Assembly: GCF_000517445.1 (NCBI RefSeq)
Contig: NZ_CP006965.1
Location: forward strand, 1,588,681-1,652,680
DNA: 64,000 nt
Source: Thermococcus paralvinellae
GTDB lineage: Archaea; Methanobacteriota_B; Thermococci; Thermococcales; Thermococcaceae
Reading direction: 5' to 3'
Within the stretch, counting starts at the first letter, position 1. Each line of letters opens with the position of its first letter. The translations under genes were made by a program, and so were the position numbers. Positions 47,847 through 56,439 of this stretch are shown one piece after another. The notes under the pieces are model-generated. The model searched no databases. It saw only the letters and a program-made list of their open reading frames with translations, and had not been told where the DNA came from.

Positions 47847-48668
47847 ATGAGAAAGACTGCATTGTTGCTGATTTTTATCATCTTTTCAGCTGGGTGTTTG
47901 GGAGGACAAAAATATACAAGCACAACGGTTACAGAGACTGTTAAAGAAACCGTGACCGAAACTACAACCAAAACTGTAAGAGAAACAACAACTGAGACAG
48001 AGACAAAAACTATGACCGAGACCTTCACACCTATTGAAAAACTCAAACAGCTTAATTCTACTATAAAAGAGTTGAATCAAACTGTTGTTCGGTTGAATCA
48101 AAGCTTAACTTCTTGCCTCTCAATATTAAGCTCCCAAAACGAGACAATAATAGAGCAGAAGGAAAAGATAAACCAGCTTGAAAGTGCTTATTTATCCTGT
48201 TTGCTTCAGAAAAGCACACAACAAAACTCTGAGTTTAGAGTGCTTTTTGGCAGAGAATATTATTACGAGGTCTTGAAGACAATAGAGGAAGCAAACGAAA
48301 GCATATACATAGCTATGTTCCTCATGAAATACGATGCAGGCGACTCCTTTGACTGGGCTAATGACTTAAGTAGGGCATTGGTTAGGGCAAAGAAGAGAGG
48401 ACTTAACATTTATGTTGTTTTAGAAAATTCCGTTGAGATTAATCAAGCTGCTTACAGCTATTTAAGAACTAATGGCATTAAAGTTCGCTTTGATTCTCCA
48501 GACAGAACTCTTCACGCAAAGATTGTCGTCATTGATGGAAAAGTTGCATTCATTGGAAGCCATAACTGGAGCGAGAGCGGTCTTTACTGGAATAATGAAG
48601 TCAGCGTTGAGATCAAATCCAAAGAAGTTGCTCAAGAAGTGATAAGCTACATAATGAGCATCCAATAA
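47847..48668 (+). CDS. Secreted lipoprotein-like phospholipase D-family nuclease
   Basis: 273 residues. A signal with the lipobox-like SAGCLGG is followed by a Thr/Glu-rich low-complexity linker (about 28-65), a coiled-coil stretch (about 68-115), and one PLD domain with the HKD motif LHAKIVVIDGKVAFIGSHNWS near residue 223. A single HKD suggests a dimer like the Nuc endonuclease. Outside location implies use of external nucleic acid or phospholipid; which one is unknown. AAGGTGA precedes the ATG. Confidence 0.82.
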   Translation: MRKTALLLIFIIFSAGCLGGQKYTSTTVTETVKETVTETTTKTVRETTTETETKTMTETFTPIEKLKQLNSTIKELNQTVVRLNQSLTSCLSILSSQNETIIEQKEKINQLESAYLSCLLQKSTQQNSEFRVLFGREYYYEVLKTIEEANESIYIAMFLMKYDAGDSFDWANDLSRALVRAKKRGLNIYVVLENSVEINQAAYSYLRTNGIKVRFDSPDRTLHAKIVVIDGKVAFIGSHNWSESGLYWNNEVSVEIKSKEVAQEVISYIMSIQ

Positions 48669-48710
48669 ACCTTTAAACTTTTCATTTAAACTTTTATTCA
48701 GGTGAAAAGC

Positions 48711-48830
48711 ATGGGGCTTAAAGAATTCTTTGCAGAATGGAAGAGAAGATGTCCATTCATAAGAGCAATTGAAAAATGGCGCTTTGAAAGGAAGAAAAAC
48801 AAGTTTGAAATTAAAAGGAAGAACACTTGA
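48711..48830 (+). CDS. 39-residue basic microprotein (unknown)
   Basis: A short frame starts MGLKEFFAEWKRRCPF and ends in a Lys/Arg-rich helix (RRK/KKN pattern, IKRKNT end). It has a good SD (GGTGA at 48701-48705) with 5-base spacing, and TTTAAACTTTT about 20 bases before that could be its TATA box. The stop at 48830 fits neatly before the convergent gene end at 48833. Composition suggests one amphipathic basic helix. No family was recognised, so expression needs proof. Confidence 0.55.
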   Translation: MGLKEFFAEWKRRCPFIRAIEKWRFERKKNKFEIKRKNT

Positions 48831-48832
48831 AG

Positions 48833-49150
48833 TCACGAGTTTTGGGAATACGCTATAGCAAACTTAATACCCACGAACAAGGGAGTTATTAGGAAAAGAG
48901 CGGCATTTTTAAGCTGAGCATTCAGGAGGTAGTAAAATTCAATTCCAAGAGACAGTAAAAGCAACAGCAAAAACATTCCGTAAATTTCTGCCTTCTTAAC
49001 GTCGTAGAGATGCAGACCAAAGATGAGAAAAGCTGAAAAGAGAATTGGATTAACTGGAGTTGGCGGATAAAATCCGGGATACAGTAGAGTTGCCATTATC
49101 CCTACTGCTCCAGTAAAGATATAGAGGAAGGCAAAAATTTTCCTGTTCAT
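48833..49150 (-). CDS. Small membrane protein (unknown)
   Basis: 105 residues with three to four hydrophobic helices. No SD is visible. The ATG lies only 10 bases after the D box of the C/D RNA that joins this gene to hisS, so it is probably read from the hisS transcript. No family was recognised. Confidence 0.6.
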   Translation of the reverse strand: MNRKIFAFLYIFTGAVGIMATLLYPGFYPPTPVNPILFSAFLIFGLHLYDVKKAEIYGMFLLLLLLSLGIEFYYLLNAQLKNAALFLITPLFVGIKFAIAYSQNS

Positions 49151-49157
49151 GTTAATC

Positions 49158-49213
49158 CCGTCAGCTAGTCAGTCCTCTCATCACCTGTCAGCAACGGGTT
49201 TAATCATCACCCA
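49158..49213 (-). ncRNA. C/D box guide RNA overlapping the hisS stop codon
   Basis: On the minus strand: C box GTGATGA (49210-49204), a 12-nt guide TTAAACCCGTTG, D' box CTGA (49191-49188), linker CAG, C' box GTGATGA (49184-49178), a 13-nt guide GAGGACTGACTAG, and D box CTGA (49164-49161). The TGA stop of hisS (49209-49207) is part of the C box. By the N+5 rule the guides point to a G in CAACGGGUUUAA and a U in CUAGUCAGUCCUC. No separate promoter is evident, so it may be cut from the hisS message. An internal CTGA within the second guide gives some uncertainty about that guide's end. Confidence 0.85.
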
Positions 49214-50520
49214 AGCATTTCCTTAACTTCCTCAACTATCTTTTCAATTGCAACGCTCTTCTGTTCTCCAGTTGCCATATCCCTAATCGTGACTTTTCCT
49301 TCAGCCAAATCCCTCTTTCCAAGTATTATAACAACGGGTATTTCAAGCTTATCAGCATACTCCAAAGCTTTCCTCAGCTTTCTGCCCTGCAGATCATACT
49401 CCGCTTTTATTCCAGCTTTCCTAAGGGCTTGGGTTATCTCTATCGCCTTAGCCCTGACTTCAAACTCCTTTCCAATATAAATCACAAAGACATCTGGGCT
49501 TAACCTAAAGCTGGGCAAAAGACCTTTGCTTTCTAAGATTGGGATCAACCTTTCAATTCCAATAGCGAATCCTGTGGCTGGTGTTGGTTTTCCACCGAAG
49601 ACCTCTATTAAGTTGTCATACCTCCCACCGCCCCCGATGGAACCTATTCCCAGCTCGTTAGGAGCTATCGCTTCAAATACAATGCTCGTGTAATAGTCAA
49701 AGCCTCTTGCGATTCCAAAGTCAATTAAAGCGTAATCATAAACACCATAAGCCTTTAGGAGTTCAAATAACTCCTCAATCTTTTTAAGCTCTTCTTTAGC
49801 CTTATCACTCTTGAAAAGCTCATAAGCCTTTGGCAAAATCTCGTCAGGCTTTCCTTTAAGCTCAATCAAAAAGAGAACTTTGTCAATAGCATCATCGCTC
49901 AGTCCAAAGTCCTTGAGTGAAGCAATAAAATCTTCTCTGCTCATCTTGTCTTTCTTATCAATCAAGCGCATTAAGCCAATATCATCTTCAACGCCTAACA
50001 TTTTAGCAAACTCATCTAAAAGAACTCTATCACCTATATTAACGGTGAACTCCTTAAGATCTGTTGCAAGATAGCTCTCAATCATTAGGGCTATTACCTC
50101 GGCATCAGCCTCGATGTTCGCTGAACCTATCAGCTCAACGCCAGCCTGCCAGAACTCCCTCAAGCGGCCGCTTTGAGGTTCTTCATAGCGAAACATGTTA
50201 GTTATGTAGTACCACTTCACAGGCTTTGGAGCATTCTGGAATTTATTAACAAATAAGCGAGCTACGCTTGAGGTCAGATCAGGTCTCAAAGAGATGTCTC
50301 TTCCACCTTTGTCCTTAAATGCATAGAGCTGCTTCACAACTTCCTCTCCGCTCCTAAGCTGAAAGAGTTTGGTGTACTCAAAGGTTGGGGTGAGGATTTC
50401 TTTAAAGCCATAAACCTCAAAGACCTCTCTTATTCTCTCAAACACCCATCTCCTTTTAGCCATGTCCTCTGGAAGCAAATCTCTCGTTCCTTTTACCCTC
50501 TCAATTCTCTCCTTTACCAT
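49207..50520 (-). CDS. hisS: Histidyl-tRNA synthetase
   Basis: 437 residues. Class II motifs: KGTRDLLPEDMAKRRWV at the start, motif 2 in FRYEEPQSGRLREFWQAGVELIG, the histidine-binding GIARGFDYYTSIVFE near residue 268, motif 3 in GFAIGIERL, and a C-terminal anticodon-binding domain (about 335-437). AAGGTGATAAA precedes the ATG. The stop codon lies in the C box of a guide RNA. Confidence 0.96.
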   Translation of the reverse strand: MVKERIERVKGTRDLLPEDMAKRRWVFERIREVFEVYGFKEILTPTFEYTKLFQLRSGEEVVKQLYAFKDKGGRDISLRPDLTSSVARLFVNKFQNAPKPVKWYYITNMFRYEEPQSGRLREFWQAGVELIGSANIEADAEVIALMIESYLATDLKEFTVNIGDRVLLDEFAKMLGVEDDIGLMRLIDKKDKMSREDFIASLKDFGLSDDAIDKVLFLIELKGKPDEILPKAYELFKSDKAKEELKKIEELFELLKAYGVYDYALIDFGIARGFDYYTSIVFEAIAPNELGIGSIGGGGRYDNLIEVFGGKPTPATGFAIGIERLIPILESKGLLPSFRLSPDVFVIYIGKEFEVRAKAIEITQALRKAGIKAEYDLQGRKLRKALEYADKLEIPVVIILGKRDLAEGKVTIRDMATGEQKSVAIEKIVEEVKEMLG

Positions 50521-50572
50521 TTTATCACCTTCCTGCCATTAAGAATGCAAAAAACCTTAAAAGTTATTTGCT

Positions 50573-51187
50573 TCAGGCAGTTGAGCTTTGAAGCAGTCTG
50601 AGGAAAATCCCACCAACGCCTTCAACCATCATTTGTGCACCAATTGCCATCGTAAAGAGACCTATTATCCTAATGAAAACACCCAAGGTCGTTTTATTGA
50701 TGTTCTGAATCATGTAGAGCGTTACAAACATCAGCAGAGCAGTTAGCAAAATCGCTATTGAGATAGCCGAGGCAGAGATCTTTATCCCATACTCAGCTGT
50801 CAGGGTAATTGCAGTTGTTATTGCAGCAGGTCCTGCTATAAGAGGAGTTGCAACCGGAACGGCAGCCAAGGCTAAGATGTTCTTCTCCTTCTTGAGCGTT
50901 ACCATACCACCGCCTTCCAGTGCCTCAAGACCTATTTTAAACAGAACAAATCCTCCAGCAATCTTCAAGGCATTCAAATCAATGTGAAAAATATCCTGCA
51001 GAATTATTTTACCAGCTACGGCAAAGATTATGAGCAGGATAAAACCGATTAAGTTTGCTCTAATGATGAGCTGCTTTATGTCTTCTATATGAAAGTCCTC
51101 CCTAAGTAAGCTAACCAAGAGTATCTTATCGCTCGGATCAATCATGATTAGCATCAGCAGTGAAGCGCTAAGGATTTCTCCAATCAT
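50573..51187 (-). CDS. MarC-family membrane protein
   Basis: About 204 residues with six hydrophobic helices. Segments such as [14 protein letters not shown] and [20 protein letters not shown] are typical of MarC (UPF0056). The function is uncertain; the old link to antibiotic resistance is not supported. The start at 51187 follows GGTTGAT. A TATA box (ACTTTATAAG, minus, about 51215-51224) lies just before it. The longer reading to 51247 would have an unlikely start. Confidence 0.83.
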   Translation of the reverse strand: MIGEILSASLLMLIMIDPSDKILLVSLLREDFHIEDIKQLIIRANLIGFILLIIFAVAGKIILQDIFHIDLNALKIAGGFVLFKIGLEALEGGGMVTLKKEKNILALAAVPVATPLIAGPAAITTAITLTAEYGIKISASAISIAILLTALLMFVTLYMIQNINKTTLGVFIRIIGLFTMAIGAQMMVEGVGGIFLRLLQSSTA

Positions 51188-51231
51188 TGGCATCAACCTT
51201 TTGAACGATGGACAGCTTATAAAGTTATGCG

Positions 51232-51280
51232 ATGATGACACCGGCACTGGATGATTGGTGATTAGCGCTCGGTTGGCTGA
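51232..51280 (+). ncRNA. Candidate C/D box guide RNA with weak inner boxes
   Basis: Plus strand: C box ATGATGA (51232-51238), a 12-nt span CACCGGCACTGG, weak D' ATGA (51251-51254), linker TTG, weak C' GTGATTA (51258-51264), a 12-nt guide GCGCTCGGTTGG, and D box CTGA (51277-51280). Geometry is the same as the two stronger RNAs. It lies over the 3' end of a methyltransferase gene on the other strand. The nearest TATA-like sequence is a little too close, so the 5' end may be processed. A chance match is possible. Confidence 0.5.
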
Positions 51281-51888
51281 GCCCTCTCAAAACGGTATAT
51301 GTCAACCTTTATCCTCTCCAACCTCTTTCGATGAAAGAAGAACTGAGCCGGAATTTCAAAGTCAACTGTTAGTCGGTGTGTTATTATAAAGCCATTATCC
51401 CTCACAAAAGCCTCAATGAATTTCCTAACTTCAGGCTTTGCCAGATGTATTGAGTAAATAACTTTACTTATCTCAAAAGCCTTGAGGAGAAAAGGTCTGT
51501 CTGCTTTTGGATTTTGAGAGCCAAATGGTGGATTCATAATGACAGTATTAACCCGCTTATCAAAAAAGCTCACATCGGACAAAATTAGCTCAACACAGGT
51601 TTCTACACCCAAAGCCTTTACATTTTCTTCTGCTATTCTCAAAGCATTCTCATCTATCTCAACAGCATAGACCTTTTCTGCACCTAGGAGACAAGCCCCT
51701 ATACTTAAAACTCCAGTGCCAGCGCCTAAATCAGCTATAACTTTGTCTTCAACGTCGTCCAAAGAATAAGCTAACCATAAAAGCTCAGCTGCAACATTTC
51801 CAGGTGTTCTATACTGCTCCAGCTCTGATTTAGGATTTTCAAACCCCCTGAGTTTTGATAGAATCATTGCGAGATGTTTCTTCTTCAT
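51262..51888 (-). CDS. Predicted RNA/DNA methyltransferase (METTL5-like)
   Basis: 208 residues. SAM motif [13 protein letters not shown] near residue 51 and the NPPF catalytic motif ([12 protein letters not shown]) near residue 116 mark an N6-adenine or similar RNA methyltransferase of the COG2263 group. The human relative METTL5 methylates 18S rRNA, so rRNA is a likely target here. GGGGTT precedes the ATG. It follows the small membrane protein gene in the Dph2 run. Confidence 0.82.
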   Translation of the reverse strand: MKKKHLAMILSKLRGFENPKSELEQYRTPGNVAAELLWLAYSLDDVEDKVIADLGAGTGVLSIGACLLGAEKVYAVEIDENALRIAEENVKALGVETCVELILSDVSFFDKRVNTVIMNPPFGSQNPKADRPFLLKAFEISKVIYSIHLAKPEVRKFIEAFVRDNGFIITHRLTVDFEIPAQFFFHRKRLERIKVDIYRFERAQPTER

Positions 51889-51890
51889 GA

Positions 51891-52268
51891 TTAACCCCTC
51901 ATGTAGCGAAGTAACTCCTCAAAGCGCATCTCAAACCTGAAGCCCGGAATATTATACATTGTGCCAATTGTCGTTAAGATAAACATCACAACAACAAGGG
52001 CTATTATAAAGCCAAACTCCGCTGTTAAAGCTGATACTATCGCTTCCCTTGAGTTTAAACCTGTGATAATCAGCATAATGAAAAGGAAGAAAAAGCCGAG
52101 GAAGATATCAATGTAAAGAGAAATAAAAACACCAAATATTGAAATGGTTAGGAGCAGAAGCTTTCTTGGCTTCTCGTACGTAAAAACCTCTATAGCAGTC
52201 TTCAAGAAGCTGTAGTAAATGAAAATTAGCAAAACGTGAAGGGTTGAGTCCAATATAAGTCTAAGCAT
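51891..52268 (-). CDS. Small membrane protein (unknown)
   Basis: 125 residues with about four hydrophobic helices and a charged C-terminal end (MRFEELLRYMRG). AGGTGA precedes the ATG. It sits between dph2 and the methyltransferase gene with only a few bases on either side, so it belongs to their transcript. No family was recognised. Confidence 0.65.
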   Translation of the reverse strand: MLRLILDSTLHVLLIFIYYSFLKTAIEVFTYEKPRKLLLLTISIFGVFISLYIDIFLGFFFLFIMLIITGLNSREAIVSALTAEFGFIIALVVVMFILTTIGTMYNIPGFRFEMRFEELLRYMRG

Positions 52269-52272
52269 CTTT

Positions 52273-53313
52273 TCACCTCTTTGGAAGCTTTAAGCTTATT
52301 CCCAAAGGCTCATCCTTCCCTCTTTTCCCTCCAAGAATTTCATCAAACTCATACCCTTCTCTCAAGCCGAGCAACAGTTTGACCTCTGGAGGAGTTAGCA
52401 CAGGCTTTCTCCACCTCTCTGCATCGTCTATTGGAACCCTCGGACAGGCAACAACAACGTAAGCATCAAAATCAAAGCCATCCAAAGCTTCTGGACTTAT
52501 GTAGTTCATTGCTATCAGCTGGGCTTCTCTCCCATGCTCTTTCAAAAGTTTCATTATTCTCTTAGCTTCCCCCAAGCGCAGTTGTCCCTTCTTTGTGCTT
52601 ATTATTATGCCAAATTTCTTAGCATCATAAGCCCTAGCAATCATCCCCCACCTTTTTCTCACAATCTTTTCTACTTCCTTGTCCATCCAAGCGAAGTCTC
52701 CACTGTAAGGGTTGATAGCTAAAGTTGGCTTTTTTGTGGCTAAAGCAACGCCAATTGGGTGAAAATAGCCAGCGCCAATGAATAAAATCCCATCAACCTC
52801 TTCTCCAACCTTTGCCGTTGTAAAGTTGCACCCCAAAACCTGTCCAGAGAATGAAACTCTGTTATCTCCTTCACCAATAAAAACTTGAAAGCCCTTCTCT
52901 TCTAAAAATGCTTTTGCTCTTTCCAAATCCCTTATGTGCTGAACTGTGGTTACAAGAGCAATTTTCTTGCCAAGCTTTTTGATTTCATCGAGGTTTTTCT
53001 CAAGGACTTTCACAACATCAACTTTGGCAAAAGCTGGTACAAATATAGTTGGGACTTCCAGGTTAAGCTGCATGTAAGAATGACCTAAGTGAATCAGAAC
53101 ATCACAGCCGAGCATCTTAGCTTCTTTATCTGCTAAATCGCAAGCTCCATAATTTATATCACCACTTATTATTACTTCAATCCCATTTTTCTCTAAAAAT
53201 TCGGCCAAAGCCTGTGCTTCTCTCTTTAACCCCTCTGGAGTTTGAATAAGGACTTTTTTAGCAATTAGTTCTCTAAGATTCTGTAGTATTTCCTCAAAGG
53301 GTATCTCGTGCAT
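52273..53313 (-). CDS. dph2: Diphthamide biosynthesis enzyme Dph2
   Basis: First step of diphthamide formation on elongation factor 2: radical transfer of an aminocarboxypropyl group from SAM to a His. About 346 residues. The three cluster Cys are in GDINYGACDLADKEA, GQVLGCNFT and VVVACPRVPIDD, one in each of the three domains. The start at 53313 follows GGTGATGGA; the longer reading is not supported. Confidence 0.93.
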   Translation of the reverse strand: MHEIPFEEILQNLRELIAKKVLIQTPEGLKREAQALAEFLEKNGIEVIISGDINYGACDLADKEAKMLGCDVLIHLGHSYMQLNLEVPTIFVPAFAKVDVVKVLEKNLDEIKKLGKKIALVTTVQHIRDLERAKAFLEEKGFQVFIGEGDNRVSFSGQVLGCNFTTAKVGEEVDGILFIGAGYFHPIGVALATKKPTLAINPYSGDFAWMDKEVEKIVRKRWGMIARAYDAKKFGIIISTKKGQLRLGEAKRIMKLLKEHGREAQLIAMNYISPEALDGFDFDAYVVVACPRVPIDDAERWRKPVLTPPEVKLLLGLREGYEFDEILGGKRGKDEPLGISLKLPKR

Positions 53314-53442
53314 TCCATCACCGGAGTATAGTTTGGGGGATTCCTTTATATCTGCATCGGATGTTTGCAAAATAGTTCAACAGTTTGACATCTTAACATG
53401 ATATTGTGGCAAATCACAAAAATTATTAATGTGCTTTAATGT

Positions 53443-53452
53443 ATATTTATAG
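53443..53452 (+). promoter_or_regulatory. Probable TATA box of the secreted papain-like gene
   Basis: ATATTTATAG about 30 bases before the ATG; the spacer contains the GGGGGTG SD at 53466-53472. The start site must fall very near the SD, so CTTTAATG a little upstream is an alternative box. Confidence 0.45.
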
Positions 53453-53478
53453 ACACTAACTTTCCTGGGGGTGCCATA

Positions 53479-54060
53479 ATGAGGAAAAGTGCTATAATAT
53501 TAGCCATGCTTATGGTATTTACTATGATAGGAAGTCCAGTTTCAGCATCAAGTCTTGGAAGCGGTACCTATTACCACCCATACCCAACCGGAGTAATCCC
53601 CGGCGACATTGTCATTGGTCACAATCCAACCAGTGATCTAATTATTCCAGGATACTGGACACACACTGGAATGATAGCGTACTATGACTACTCGCTTGGA
53701 GAGTGGATAGTAGTCGAAGCAACGTTTGACGGGGTTGTACTTCATACTCTATCAGAATTCCTAGCTAGATACGACACAGTTGCAGTCCTTAGAGTAAACA
53801 CAAACGATTATGTAAGGCAGAACGCTGTCCAGTTTGCTCTTGCTCAGCTTGGAAAGCCATATGACTATGCATGGTACACAAAACAAGTTTATGGAGATTC
53901 TTACTACTGTTCAGAGCTTGTATGGGCATCATATATCGCAGCTGGTGGTCCAGACATTGACGCTAATCCAGGATGGAGCTGGACATACGCATACGGAGTT
54001 GCTCCACAGGAAGTTTATGACGACAGTGATACCTATGTAATTTACTACCACTCTGCCTGA
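53479..54060 (+). CDS. Secreted YiiX/NlpC-P60-like papain-fold hydrolase
   Basis: 193 residues. A signal peptide (IILAMLMVFTMIGSPVSA) is followed by a domain with the His in GYWTHTGMIAYY near residue 62 and the Cys in DSYYCSELVWASY near residue 139. This His-before-Cys order is the permuted NlpC/P60 (YiiX/YebB, DUF830-like) arrangement. 'PGDIVIGH' near residue 41 also fits. Archaea lack murein, so the substrate must be something else, such as a peptide, amide or lipid ester. GGGGGTG precedes the ATG. Confidence 0.8.
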   Translation: MRKSAIILAMLMVFTMIGSPVSASSLGSGTYYHPYPTGVIPGDIVIGHNPTSDLIIPGYWTHTGMIAYYDYSLGEWIVVEATFDGVVLHTLSEFLARYDTVAVLRVNTNDYVRQNAVQFALAQLGKPYDYAWYTKQVYGDSYYCSELVWASYIAAGGPDIDANPGWSWTYAYGVAPQEVYDDSDTYVIYYHSA

Positions 54061-54095
54061 TCTCTTTCTTATTTTCCTGCCTCGTATGCACCAAA

Positions 54096-54105
54096 ATATT
54101 TATAA
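54096..54105 (+). promoter_or_regulatory. TATA promoter of the protease/PadR/SdpI-like genes
   Basis: ATATTTATAA lies about 56 bases before the ATG at 54156. T-rich sequence just before it (54061-54076) may terminate the previous gene. Confidence 0.55.
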
Positions 54106-54155
54106 CAAACTTTTCTCTATTATACATCGAAGTCCGAGGTATTGGTGATGGAAAA

Positions 54156-55256
54156 ATGAGAAAGGTTGTGTTAGTTTTTATCGTAACAATGCTCGCTCTC
54201 AATGTCCTTGCTCAACAACCCTATGATGAGATCGCAAAAGCAGTTTTTGAAAGCCTAAAAACTGGAAGCTACTCAATTCTCGAGCCATATTTGGACGAAA
54301 GGATGAAAGAGGCCTTTAATGAAAAAGCCTTCAATGCTTTAAGAGAGCAGATGATTTCAAAATATGGCAATCTCGAAAGCTTTGAATTTGTTGAAGAAGG
54401 AAAAACAGAAAAATTCATTCTAAGGCATTATCGTTTTGAATTCGAAAAAGCTGATGTTACACTAAAGCTTGTTTTTAGAGAAGCCAATGGTGAATACAAG
54501 CTTTCTGGACTCTGGATTCAGAAAGTTATCTGGAAGGAAAAAGGGATTACCCTTCCACTGGCAGTCGGTTTACCTATTTTGGGTGGAATTTTAGCTCTGT
54601 TAACATTCTACACTGCTGGATTCAAAAAAATCAAAGGAGCAGAATTAATTTTAGGCGTCTTTTTGGTTGCAATAACACTTTTCATTCAGCCAATAATTCA
54701 GCAAGCTCCATTCTTGGCTCTGGGAATTAAATCAAATGATGATGTAGTCGCCAAGGGATTCAGTTTCATCGTTATCACAGCGATTTGGCTTGGATTTGTT
54801 GCCGGATTCTTCCAAGAGGGATTGAAGTATGCCTTTGTGAGAAACAAGACACTTAAAGAAGCACTCTTTGTTGGAATCGGATTTGGACTTGGTGAAGCAG
54901 TTTTAATGCCGTTGCTTCAAGTAGTCCAAAGCTTTATTCTAGGAGGTTTACCTCCAATCCAGCTAAGGCAGGCACTGCTAGGATTATTTGAAAGATACAT
55001 AGCAACACTTTTCCATGCGGGAACTACTGTAATATTAGCGTACGCTTATAAGAATGGATTTGGAAGGAAAGCGTTAGTTATCCTAAGCGTTGTTCACGGC
55101 GTTATTGATGCATTTGCCGCATACTATCAGCTCACGAGCTCCCGGATAAGCTTAATAACAACCTATGGGGTTATCATGGTGACAACATTTGTACTGCTAT
55201 GGTATTGTATTCCAAAAGCGAAATTAGAGAGGGAGGAAGAAAAGGTTGTTTGGTGA
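54156..55256 (+). CDS. DUF3887 domain fused to YhfC/PrsW-like intramembrane protease
   Basis: 366 residues. A signal peptide (VVLVFIVTMLALNVLAQ) leads to an external domain of about 100 residues that looks like DUF3887 (SILEPYLDERMKEAF, GEYKLSGLWIQKV). About seven transmembrane helices follow with motifs FFQEGLKYAFV, LFHAGTTVILAY and SVVHGVIDAFA. These Glu/Lys and His positions match glutamic-type intramembrane proteases of the YhfC/CPBP group. It should cut within membranes, perhaps releasing a signal or maturing a peptide. It overlaps the PadR gene by 11 bases. Confidence 0.8.
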   Translation: MRKVVLVFIVTMLALNVLAQQPYDEIAKAVFESLKTGSYSILEPYLDERMKEAFNEKAFNALREQMISKYGNLESFEFVEEGKTEKFILRHYRFEFEKADVTLKLVFREANGEYKLSGLWIQKVIWKEKGITLPLAVGLPILGGILALLTFYTAGFKKIKGAELILGVFLVAITLFIQPIIQQAPFLALGIKSNDDVVAKGFSFIVITAIWLGFVAGFFQEGLKYAFVRNKTLKEALFVGIGFGLGEAVLMPLLQVVQSFILGGLPPIQLRQALLGLFERYIATLFHAGTTVILAYAYKNGFGRKALVILSVVHGVIDAFAAYYQLTSSRISLITTYGVIMVTTFVLLWYCIPKAKLEREEEKVVW

Positions 55257-55617
55257 TCCGAAAGAGAAAGCCCTAAAAAAGCTGAGAAAGGAGCTTAGGG
55301 CTGGCACTTACTCCTTTATCATTCTATCTATCCTTGAGGATAAAGGGGATATGCACGGTTATGCAATCAGGAAGGAGTTTGAAAAATTGAGCGATGGAAA
55401 GATTGTGCCAAGTGAGGGGACTCTCTATGACCTACTCAAGAGTTTGGAGAAATACAAGCTAATTGAAGGTTTTTGGGCTGAGGTTGGGGGAAGGGCCAGG
55501 AAATATTACCGGATAACTCCCCTTGGAAAGAAGGTTCTTGGAGAGCTTAGAAAGGAGGTAGAATTTGTTAATCGCATTATGAAAAAGCTGATGGGTGATG
55601 AATTTGGATGGAATTGA
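55246..55617 (+). CDS. PadR-family transcriptional regulator
   Basis: 123 residues. A winged helix runs through MHGYAIRKEFEKLSDGKIVPSEGTLYDLLKSLEKYKLI and the wing in AEVGGRARKYYRITPLGKKVL, diagnostic of PadR. A short C-terminal helix serves dimerisation. The start is a TTG at 55246 behind GGGAGGAAG, coupled to the protease gene. It probably controls this operon. Confidence 0.88.
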   Translation: MFGDPKEKALKKLRKELRAGTYSFIILSILEDKGDMHGYAIRKEFEKLSDGKIVPSEGTLYDLLKSLEKYKLIEGFWAEVGGRARKYYRITPLGKKVLGELRKEVEFVNRIMKKLMGDEFGWN

Positions 55618-56428
55618 GATAATGAACATGATGTTTGAAATGTTCCTTGCTGTCACGATGTTTATAGCCGGCCTGCTGACTTATCTCTTCAGAAACGAGC
55701 CAAACAAAGCAATAGGCTTTCGCTTTGGTTACACTTTTGCATCCAAAGAGGCATGGGTAAAGGTAAACACCTTCGGCGGAAAAGCTTTCATAGCTTTTGG
55801 TATTCTGCTTTTCATTCTGAGCCTTAAAATCCATAATATACTCATTTTTACCATAATAGCAGTGGCAGGGATTTTGCTGATAACTGCTGTAGGATATAAG
55901 ATGGCCAAGGAAATCGTTGAGAAGGAAAGTATCATAGAGCCAGCAATTGGAGAGCCAAAGCCTATTGAAGGAATAGATGTGAAGCCATATCTTCTGATTC
56001 AGATAAGTATTTTAGCTCTCAGCCTTGGATTCTTAGCATTCAGCTGGAATAAGCTCCCTGATACAGTTGCAATTCACTTCAACATAGCAGGCGAACCTGA
56101 CAACTTCGCCCAGAAGACACTCGGAGTCTTTCTGTTTCCTTTGGCAATGTCTCTGCTTCCAATTGCTCTTACCTACTTGGCCAAAGACCCCATGATAATA
56201 AGAGTAGCTCCAAAAACAAGCAAAAAAGCACTGAAAGTCTTTGCTGAAATGATGACACTTGTTGAAGTGATGCTGGTGTGGGCAAATGTCTACATAATCC
56301 TATACAACGCATACGGCTTTCACTCGAATACATTACTCTCCACAACTATTTTTAGTGGAATCGCACTATTGTTTATTGAAACTTTCAGACTGCTACTTGC
56401 TGCTGGAACTCTCGAACAGGAAAAATAA
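55598..56428 (+). CDS. SdpI/DUF1648-family membrane protein
   Basis: About 276 residues with about seven helices. An SdpI-like part (NKAIGFRFGYTFASKEAWVKVN) is near residue 38 and a DUF1648 part (LPDTVAIHFNIAGEPDNFA) near residue 155. In Bacillus, SdpI gives immunity to the SdpC toxin and acts as a signal receptor with its repressor. The ATG at 55598 is chosen, but 55622 is also possible. It overlaps the PadR gene, so the three genes form a unit. Confidence 0.8.
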   Translation: MNLDGIEIMNMMFEMFLAVTMFIAGLLTYLFRNEPNKAIGFRFGYTFASKEAWVKVNTFGGKAFIAFGILLFILSLKIHNILIFTIIAVAGILLITAVGYKMAKEIVEKESIIEPAIGEPKPIEGIDVKPYLLIQISILALSLGFLAFSWNKLPDTVAIHFNIAGEPDNFAQKTLGVFLFPLAMSLLPIALTYLAKDPMIIRVAPKTSKKALKVFAEMMTLVEVMLVWANVYIILYNAYGFHSNTLLSTTIFSGIALLFIETFRLLLAAGTLEQEK

Positions 56429-56439
56429 ATGAAAGAGGA

